The notes beneath the pieces were generated by a model. The model did no database searches. It saw only the letters and a program-made list of their open reading frames with translations, and was not told the DNA's origin. Positions 56,798-64,000 of a DNA stretch of 64,000 nt are shown piece after piece. How positions within the stretch are numbered: the stretch's first letter is position 1; every line of letters starts with the position of its first letter. A program made the position numbers and the translations under genes. The stretch is from Tilletia caries (taxonomy: Eukaryota; Basidiomycota; Exobasidiomycetes; Tilletiales; Tilletiaceae), in NCBI GenBank assembly GCA_032718865.1, contig JALUTQ010000030.1:806001-870000 (forward strand). The letters are read 5' to 3'.

Positions 56798-57676
56798 TGA
56801 GGAGGCAGCGGATAAGGACAAAGTAAGGCAGAGCGGTGAGACGGGCGGGGACGATACACAGTACTGCGGTATCTCACAGTAACTATGCAATGAAGGGGAA
56901 AAGCTGTTGCTAACACTACTGACTACTTGATGCTTATATATCCTGATCTTTCCTTTGCAGACCACAGCCCGACTCACAACCTTCTCCTAACCCATCTGGC
57001 TGACCACTCTTCTACCCTTCTTCCGTGACGCTGATGCCATTAAGTTTTTCTAGCAGGAGCTGATGCAACAAGCATCTTACCGGTCTTCGATCGCGAAGGA
57101 TTCAAGGATCACAACAAGGACCAATCTCTTTGTTTTCCAGACGACAGGACTCCGGAAGAAGAGACACGAGGCACGAGGCCGGAGGCGTGAGCTATGACGA
57201 GGCTACGACAATGCGAGGGACGACCGCAAGACAATCTTGGACTCCATGACTCGATGACACGCTCAATGAACGGTACATGCTCCGATGCTACCCAGTACCC
57301 AGACATCAGTCGGCCAAACCCAGTGCACACTGCACACAAGGCGAGCAGCGAGCAGTCCACAAGCGGCAGGCCTCAGCCCTCAAAGGAATGCATGCACAAT
57401 TGACAATCACATTGATGACGTTGACGAAAGCTTCAAGGATGCAGATGACTTGCTCATCGAGCTCGATAGAGTCAAGGTTGCTGCAAGGAGTCTGGGAAAG
57501 GAAAGGAGCGAAGGGAACCGCGAAAGCAAGAAGACGAAAATTTCGGGCTTATAGGAATTCTAGGTCGAATTTGCGTAGAAAACTGATGCGAATTCTATAG
57601 TTTCCATTCCGGAAAACTGATAGCGGATTCACGGAGTTTTCACCTCCAGGAAACGGTAACCCTCAACGCAGTGTGA

Positions 57677-59296
57677 GCCAAAACGCAAAGTCGTTGTTTC
57701 ACTACAAGAACGCAAGAAGTCCGCTTCCGTCCTGCACTCCGTCTATGTGCCCTCGCCCCTCGCCGCCTTGTCCGGTAGCCTCCCAACTCCCAAGTCCCAT
57801 CCCACAGAGATCTGCACCATCTACACTGCCAGTCGGCCACGATCATCCTGATCGGCCGTGAGGATCACGTGGGATGATCGCGGTGAGCAGTGAGGCTCAC
57901 TTGAGTGAGGATTCCTCACGATCATTTTGGGCTTAATCGTCGAGAGTCCTCAGATACTTGCATTGGGGGATGTCGTGGGATACCCTCAGGACCTCGTCAG
58001 CACTCGCTGAGGACCGGTTCCGACGCCTTACGCCTTATGAATTCACTGCAAATAATACCAGCCATTCAGGACTTGAAAACCCGGTCAAAAAACGCTCAGT
58101 ATAGGTGCATGATTGAGTGGTATTGCTGCCAAACATTGGGGTCGCTAATCCTTCTGTCTACTCGTCCCGCTCTGATCTCCACTCTTTCTCCATTCCTATT
58201 CCGACCCACGCATCCTGTTCCATGCTCTCTGCCCGCTGTGAACCGTCCTCCTTCCTCCTTCCTCGGACAACGTCACTGGTCGCCCTTCGATCTGATCGCT
58301 GCCATGCTCGAATATCGATCCACCCCGCCCTATGTCCTCCGATCCTCCTAAACTGTGGAATGTGGTCATGTGGATGTTGAATGTTCTTCTTTCGAAGGCC
58401 GGTTGAATACTTGAATTTCGATCGATCTGACAGTTGGCTCGATTTTTGATGTGTGCAATGGTTGAACTACATGAAAAAAAAGGGAGATGACTTGTCAGCC
58501 AGCAGCCTTGAAGATGGAAAGGGTCAGCCAACTGGAAGCAAAGGCATGCGTCTCTCATTTCAGTGAACAGTGAAAAAGCGGATGATCGGTGCCAAATGGG
58601 GTGGCCTAGAATCAGTCAGCAGTCTGTGCCCTGTGGTATGTGAATCGAGCAAGGAAAGGGTTAGCATTTAATGATCAGTCGACTTCATGGAGTGCAGTTT
58701 TTAGTGAAGTAGCGAAGAGTGTCAGCTTATTCTCCCTCTCGTCCACGGCGAGGCAAAGTCCTCTTTGTGCGCGGAACGATGAACGAAAACGGGAGAGCAC
58801 GAATCTCGGCCCTTCATCGACGTTTGCAACAGCAGAAGGAGACAGGGATCACGCAAACAAGTAACAACTCACCTCCTCGTTCATATCTTCCTGTTTTTGT
58901 CTGATCAAAAATAAAAAAAGCGTTCAACATGTACTCTGGTCAGTGTTTATTGTTCCGAAGCCAGAAACCTGTACACACGAGTACGTAAATATATGAGTAG
59001 AGACCCGCCATCAAAACCTGTTCAGTTATCAGTATCGAGAAGCATCAGCGTCAGAGGCCGCAGAAGGGTATACGGACATACGGTATACCGAAGTCAGGAT
59101 GTCAGCAGAAGGAAGCCGCACGAGTTACGTTACTTGCCTCCCACGGGCCATGCGCTTCATCTCGTTTATCCCCGTGTCTCGAGAACGAACGGTAATGACT
59201 GATGGCGGTCTGGAATTGCGATGCGAGACAATGTGATGAGTCAATGTCCAATGAGAGATCGTTCCTACTTTCTGAGGCTGGAAAGAAGCTACTCAC
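57677..59296. other. Gene-poor stretch right of the CACTA element
   Basis: About 1.6 kb without a supported gene. Palindromic GTGAGGATCACG/CGTGATCCTCAC-like sequence occurs at 57855-57930. The open frames are short and overlap on both strands. Confidence 0.4.
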
Positions 59297-59365
59297 AATC
59301 GCGTCCTTGGAAGAGTGACATGCAGCTCAGTATCTCTGCGAAAGTGCAGCCGACCAACCAGGCAT
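59297..59365 (-). pseudogene. Possible protein-kinase exon remnant
   Basis: Between an acceptor (CTCCACAG) and a GTGAGT donor, a 69-nt segment encodes DAWLVGCTFAEILSCMSLFQ followed by GRD. This resembles subdomain IX of MAP and cyclin-dependent kinases (DxWSxGCIFAE...PLFxGxD). I found no neighbouring exons with the other kinase motifs, so it may be an isolated remnant or a chance match. Another exon-like frame on the same strand (59580-59740, MRQQRTQMQRVVDAYHCLFP) cannot be linked to it. Confidence 0.3.
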
Positions 59366-60723
59366 CTGTGGAGTCTAGACGGGTGCGTGGCGGCAAGTGA
59401 GCGAGGTCAGTCCTCTGGACTGTTTCTTGAAGTGGCATACTCTGTAGCTGACAGCTGTACACGCACCAATGTATCAGAAGCTGTGGATTGAAGAATGAAA
59501 ATATTTGAGCGTTGCAGTCGGAAACTTGGAAAGACTAACGGAGCTACACGACGTTCACGAGGCCATAACGCATACTTACGTCAACAGAACCCGGTCCTCT
59601 CCGCCTCTGACGCGGCGAATATCGGTCTCCATGGGTTCCTGGGTCATGAGTGGTACGCAGAACGGAGGCGGGAAGAGACAGTGGTAGGCATCGACCACCC
59701 GTTGCATCTGGGTTCGCTGTTGTCTCATCTGTGGAATGTCAAGAGCTGAGAGCGGCACAGTCAGAGATCAATGTGGAACTTTGGCAGGGCTGAGAGGTCA
59801 GTACGCTGACGCAAAAGTGTACGTTGTACGAGGGCCGAGGCAGAGACTGAGATTCGCCTTAATTTCGAACTGATGGCTACCTGTGGCGACAAAGAGAAAG
59901 CCGAACGAATGGGCGGCCAAGGAGAGGGACAGGACAAGGCCAAGATGACGCTGTATGAAGAAGACGAAATGGCGAGGGTGAGGACCGCAGTCCGCAACTC
60001 CCTTCGATACGAATGGGTTCTGATTGAGCCAGAAGGTAAAAGAGCAAGGGAGAAGAGGGAGGAAGACCGAAGAAGAGGAAGGGAGAAGAATTACTCACAG
60101 CCTTCGACGTTAAGTCGTTAACGCATCCTGGTATCACGTTCACGGTCGCTCTTGAGTCTTGTCTCAAAGGATGAGAACTGAGCGCGAGTGGCTACGTGCG
60201 AGTCTTTGCCTTTGGGTCTCGACGCCGTTCTGTATCTGTTCTCTCTCGTTGCAAGAAGTGGAAATCGTTGCAAGAAGTGGAAATCTTCAGCAGTGCAAGG
60301 ATGAAAAAAGGAGTTAGAAAGTGAACAAAGAGCAGTTCAGGGCGCGGGAACACGCCGGCCGTTTGGCTCAATGACTCGATCACGAGATTGTAGCCAACCA
60401 ACGAGGAGGAAATGATAGATGTCGGCGTGCAGCAGGAGAGCGTGCGTCGAGGACGCGAGTTTGTGCGATTGACCAAACGAAGAGCACTGAATGACGATCG
60501 TCAGGCCCCGGCGCCCCGCCTGAGGAGACTGAGGTTTGGCGTCATCGTTGAACAGTGAACTGCAATGAAAACGTTCGAGCACAGAGCAGAGAAGAGGAGA
60601 AGAGAGAAGGGGTGCTGGGGAAGCAATGAACACACCATGAGATCGGAAAAGCTGGTGGCCGATGCAAGGAGACTGGAAGACTGGGATGCTGGTGCCTGGT
60701 GCCTGGTAGAAGCATGCGAAGAT
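59366..60723. other. No supported gene
   Basis: Several splice-like signals and short frames are present on the minus strand (for example 59580-59740 and 59877-60167), but they do not assemble into a recognisable protein. A direct repeat of GTTGCAAGAAGTGGAAATC occurs at 60248 and 60267. Confidence 0.35.
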
Positions 60724-62687
60724 CTACCTGGCCCGCATCGCGTTAAAGAGGGCTTCCTCGCGCTTAGCGTCGGCCTTCTTCAAGGTCAAGTACTCGAAGG
60801 TACCGAAGCGCTTCTGGTCGTTTTTCCAAATGGCTTCGAGCTCTCTGTCAAACGTATTCGATGAACGTCAGCAAACATCTTACACCTCTTCATGGGACGG
60901 CTCTTGTGCGTGCGGGGTGCTCACTTGGTTGCGGCCTCGGAGTCTCGTTCCTGCAGGTGGCGGAAGGCTTTTAGGGTCTCGTCTATCGTCTCCCAAAAGT
61001 CCCCAACTGGCCTTCCGTTCTTCTCGCGAGGATGATGTCGCGTTGCAATGTAGCGCTAGGGAACGAGAGGGAACGTATAGAGTCAGGGACCTGGGTTATG
61101 GGTACGCAAGAAGAGAAACTCAAAGCTCGACCAATACTGTTATTCTCACCATGTATATGAGACGCATTCCACGCTTCTTGGTGAAAGGAATACTGTAGCC
61201 GGTGCAGATGGCGCCCCACAGCTCATGACCGCTCTGCCGCTCCGTTCCATCGTCAATTCCCAGGGACTTGTGAAGCTTTAGAAGTAGATCACCAGCATTA
61301 GCAGAAGTCAAACGATAAGAGGCTAGAATTGGAGCAGGCAGAAGTTTAATGTTGCTTGGTGGGAGTATGGGATATGGCAAACTCACTCTGGTCGCACCCA
61401 TGTCTCGCATACGGTTGACCAACTGGCGGACCTTGGGCTCGATATGACTGTCGCAGACATCCGCATCCTCGATCAGCTCTTTGAAATGAGCGGTCACTTG
61501 TTCGGGACATTCCTTGAGGAATTTCTGCCAAAGCAGAGAGCCAGATCGTGTGTGAGTTGAAACTGGAGAAATTGACATGCATGTAAACAGGAAGGAGGGT
61601 ATTGTCCACTGGCAGCAGGTCTCACCATCGTTCGTCCGACAATGTTGGAGCTGGCGCTGTACTCAGTGATGAGATCACTGAAGAACACAAAGGCAACCTT
61701 CTTGCCAAGCTCCCTCTGTAAAGCAATGGGCGACAAGTGTGGTAAGAATTGAGATCGACGAGACGATACTTTGAAAGGAGAATGGCCAAATTGACTGTAC
61801 TTACCAGATCTACTTTCGTCATAGTCATAGTTTCCTTCTTCAGGCCACGTACCTCCTCTGTAAGTTCATCGATCCTGTTCAAGGCCTGCTCAAGATGAAT
61901 CTTGACGTGTGCTGCTTGATCCCATGTTGCTAGATCTCGGGCCCAGTCAAAAATGTCTGCCGACGAGGGAATGGCCCCGTCATCCTTTGTGAGGAAAGAT
62001 TGATCAGAATCAGGTCCACGCCTCAAACTTTCGTTCTCTGAACATTTGGTTACGCACCTTCATACTCATTGCAAGTTGGTATCGGTCCTCCAGCAAGTCT
62101 CTCGCGTCAGGTCCGAGCTCAAATCGATCTGCCCATCTCTGCAGCGTCGGGGGCAAAGGTTCCCGATACTCCGGGCGAGCTTCGTCTGAATTAGACCGCT
62201 TCCGTTTGTCGCCACGCGCTCCAGCATTGTCCAACGACTCATCGCGGTAATCATCGAAGTCGTCATCGAGGTCGTCAAAGTTGTCATCGTTGTTGTCGAG
62301 AAAAGAGAGGTCGTTAATGGCAGGCAATGATCCCCTGGCCCTTGCTGCTGGATTAGCACGTCGTCCCTGACCCGACAGAGGAAGTTCATCGTCCTCATCT
62401 TCCTCGACGTCGTTGTCATCATCCTTGCTAGCATCTTCGTCAACATCAACATCAACATCTTTGTCATCGGCGTTGCGCTTGTCGACGTCGTCTCCATTAT
62501 CGTTTTCGATGTCGATCCCGAGGTTATCGCGGCTGCGGGCGTCCCTATCTGCGTTTGAGGATTGCGGTGCAAGAGCGTTCCGTGTACCAGAGCCCAATGG
62601 CGTGCGCGTAGAAGCGTTCGCGTGTCGTGGCGTACTGAACAACGTGATGGAGGGAACCGCAGCTGCTTGAATCTTGCGCCTGCTCAT
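60724..62687 (-). CDS. Multi-exon gene of unknown function with acidic N-terminal domain
   Basis: Exons 62687-62058, 61984-61805, 61715-61626, 61524-61387, 61275-61150, 61055-60925 and about 60841-60724 are each bounded by GT...AG. The first five junctions keep frame. The protein (about 460 residues) starts MSRRKIQAAAVPSITLFSTP and has a long Asp/Glu/Val repeat (residues about 70-160), then PPTLQRWADRFELGPDARDL, a coiled coil (LEQALNRIDELTEEVRGLKK), REL/ KKVAFVFFSDLITEYS, HELWGAICTGYSIPFTKKRG and the tail KRFGTFEYLTLKKADAKREE. In my reading the last junction (60925 to 60842) is one base out of frame. I do not recognise the family. The divergent neighbour at 63055 shares its promoter. Confidence 0.6.
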
Positions 62688-62815
62688 GTTGCGATGGCAA
62701 TGAATGGAGACAAGCAGGAACTGTGAGTGGAAGAGAAGTGGTGGTTGGGTTGTGGAAAGGGAACGAAACGTCGCGTCGCTCTTGACGTTTTCGACTCCGT
62801 GCAACGTGATTATGA

Positions 62816-62972
62816 ACGCGTCCACAAACGCGTCCACCAGGGTCCTTTTTCCAGCACATTCTGCGACGCGTCAACACGTGCTGTCTGGCAACGCTGGTTC
62901 GATATGCAGCGTCTCATTTCGTGACGCGTCGTTCGTCACGTCCACGTTGCTCTGCGTGAGCTGTGAACGCGT
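62816..62972. promoter_or_regulatory. Divergent promoter with five ACGCGT boxes
   Basis: ACGCGT occurs at 62816, 62828, 62866, 62924 and 62967, most as GACGCGTC or AACGCGTC, with further GCGTCG half-matches. It lies in the 367-bp gap between the start codons at 62687 (minus) and 63055 (plus). ACGCGT is the MluI cell-cycle box in yeasts. The clustering is direct observation, the regulatory meaning inference. Confidence 0.55.
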
Positions 62973-63054
62973 GCGTTGCGTCGAGCATCCGAGTTGACTT
63001 GGTCACTCAGCTTCTGCAGCCGCCATATCAACCCGCAACGAGGTCCAGACCAGA

Positions 63055-64000
63055 ATGCCTGCATATCGAAAGACAAGAGACGAGGTGCAAGTGACACTTG
63101 GTCGAGGTATGGATCATTACTGTGCCCCTGAACTGTCTTCGTGCGCTGACTGTTGTTGCATTATTCATCGTCTCGTGCAGGTTTCCAGGTTTTGGAAGGG
63201 GAATCGCTTCAGATCGTGTGCTTGGTCTGCGATCCAGAAGGACGACGACCGTTCGCATCGAAGCATCACCTGCGGCATACTTCAAGCGCTAGACACCAGA
63301 GTAACCGTACGGTGCGTATACTTGTGAATTCAGACCACTGCCTTAATCTTGCGATCACTGATGAGCACACTTGTGATTCTCTACGATCTGCATGCAGCTG
63401 GAGAACGATGAGCACAACGTTTTCTTCGACTCAGGGGAAGATCATCTGCTGCCTGTCGACCCAGATGACCATGCAAAGGAGAGCTTTTTCCGACGCATGA
63501 ACCAGGATGACCAGATGGCAGCCCTGACGGAGGAGGCACAAGGATTGCAGGCGGAAGATGACGCTTTCATCTCAAACCTGAGTAAGGATAATGATGCTGC
63601 AGCGCATAGTCGCTACAGCGAGGAAGCGTTCCCTTTTTCTGTCGAAAGAGGCAAGTATTCCCCCCTCCTGGTCTTCTACTTGCTCACGATTCTATATTTT
63701 TGCTGACAGTCAATTATAACAGACGTTCATCGCACTGTCTTTGAAGAATTCTCCTCAGCACGTCCTATCAGAACAGTCGTTGAGCTTAGCGCTAGACGTT
63801 GCTGAAGCACTGGACGCACGCGGGACACCCTCCGCATACGCGTGTTCGCAGTCAATGAAGAGGGTGCGAGCGGAGGTTTGCCCACCGCTTCACAAACATA
63901 CGACGTCGGATGGCAAGATCTTCTTCTCTAGCAGTATTCGAGACAAACTAACTCAGGTGAGCCGTGAGCGGATAGCGTGTCCTTATAAGCAAACATGCAG
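63055..64000 (+). CDS. 5' part of a C2H2-like zinc-finger gene (partial)
   Basis: Exon 1 (63055-63106) MPAYRKTRDEVQVTLGR joins across a GTATGG intron to exon 2 (63181-63309). Exon 2 encodes FQVLEGESLQIVCLVCDPEG and KHHLRHTSSARHQSN, a single CxxC...HxxxH-type finger. Exon 3 (from 63397) is acidic and helical (VDPDDHAKESFFRRMNQDDQ, ALTEEAQGLQAEDDAFISNL). A possible GC-AG intron (63644 to 63721) leads to a frame with GKIFFSSSIRDKLTQ before a GTGAGC donor at 63958. The gene leaves the window. Single N-terminal fingers of this kind occur in several basidiomycete transposon proteins, so an element origin is possible. Confidence 0.5.

Larger units (their letters stand above)
48587..57673. mobile_element. 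CACTA/EnSpm DNA transposon, 9.1 kb
   Basis: The termini are CACTGCG (48587-48593) and CGCAGTG (57667-57673), flanked by a 3-bp duplication TGA at 48584-48586 and 57674-57676, the target size of this superfamily. Both subterminal 100-bp zones carry repeated CAGTTTTC/GAAAACTGAT/GAGTTTTC motifs (48610-48760 and 57570-57650). Inside are a Tnp2 transposase gene and two further genes, one convergent with it. The inverted repeat is only 7 bp before mismatches, so the ends rest on the combination of CACT start, TGA duplication, subterminal repeats and Tnp2 content. Confidence 0.82.

Noticed and set aside
59297..59365. A complete MAP kinase gene on the minus strand around 59-60 kb
   Set aside because: Only one exon-sized match to subdomain IX is visible. 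No HRDLKP, DFG or APE motif could be found nearby.

Overview
This 64 kb window comes from a GC-rich filamentous or yeast-like fungus, most likely a basidiomycete. Genes are split by many short introns (about 50-100 nt, GTRNGT...YAG), promoters and UTRs are pyrimidine-rich, proteins carry long low-complexity tracts, and the transposons (Tnp2-type CACTA, hAT, MULE, Tc1) are of types common in basidiomycetes. I cannot resolve the subphylum from the sequence alone.

Layout. (1) 1-6.1 kb: the 3' end of a plus-strand gene, then a minus-strand zinc-finger/PHD-finger gene that is cut inside an exon by a 2,932-bp hAT-type element (1377-4308; 8-bp target duplication). That element carries a second hAT-type MITE, a gene fragment and one arm of a 1.87-kb inverted repeat. 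(2) 6.1-13.1 kb: a purine-rich tract, the second arm of the inverted repeat (8071-9931), and a TA-flanked terminal-inverted-repeat element (10171-13094) with a small MITE and a complete Tc1 element (intact DD34E transposase) nested in it. (3) 13.1-19.9 kb: low-complexity genes with a (GGCTCA)n array, a SKI2 C-terminal fragment, and an MTP18/MTFP1 N-terminal fragment. Each fragment abuts a diverged copy of the same direct repeat. (4) 19.9-25.4 kb: housekeeping genes: a Rab5/Ypt5 GTPase, ATP10, CKS1 and a steroid 5-alpha-reductase family enzyme. ATP10 and CKS1 share a 318-bp divergent promoter. (5) 25.5-30.9 kb: a 5.4-kb MULE-type transposon with terminal inverted repeats, subterminal hairpins, a 17-bp flanking direct repeat and a frameshifted SWIM-finger transposase. 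(6) 31.2-48.3 kb: core genes: CDC7 kinase, PAM16, CCR4, a small acidic protein gene and a large PAS hybrid histidine kinase. PAM16 and CCR4 are divergent. (7) 48.6-57.7 kb: a 9.1-kb CACTA/EnSpm element (CACTGCG ends, TGA target duplication) with a Tnp2 transposase broken by an in-frame TAG, two accessory genes, and a 770-bp TIR element inserted in a tnp2 intron. (8) 57.7-64 kb: a sparse stretch, then two divergent multi-exon genes of unknown function around a promoter with five ACGCGT boxes. The rightmost gene runs off the window.

The conserved genes serve unrelated core functions: endosomal traffic, mitochondrial ATP synthase assembly and protein import, cell-cycle and replication control, mRNA deadenylation and two-component signalling. 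The rest is a layered transposon graveyard whose nesting order can be read from intact target-site duplications. I did not find a defence system, secondary-metabolite cluster, CRISPR array, rRNA or tRNA that I could support.
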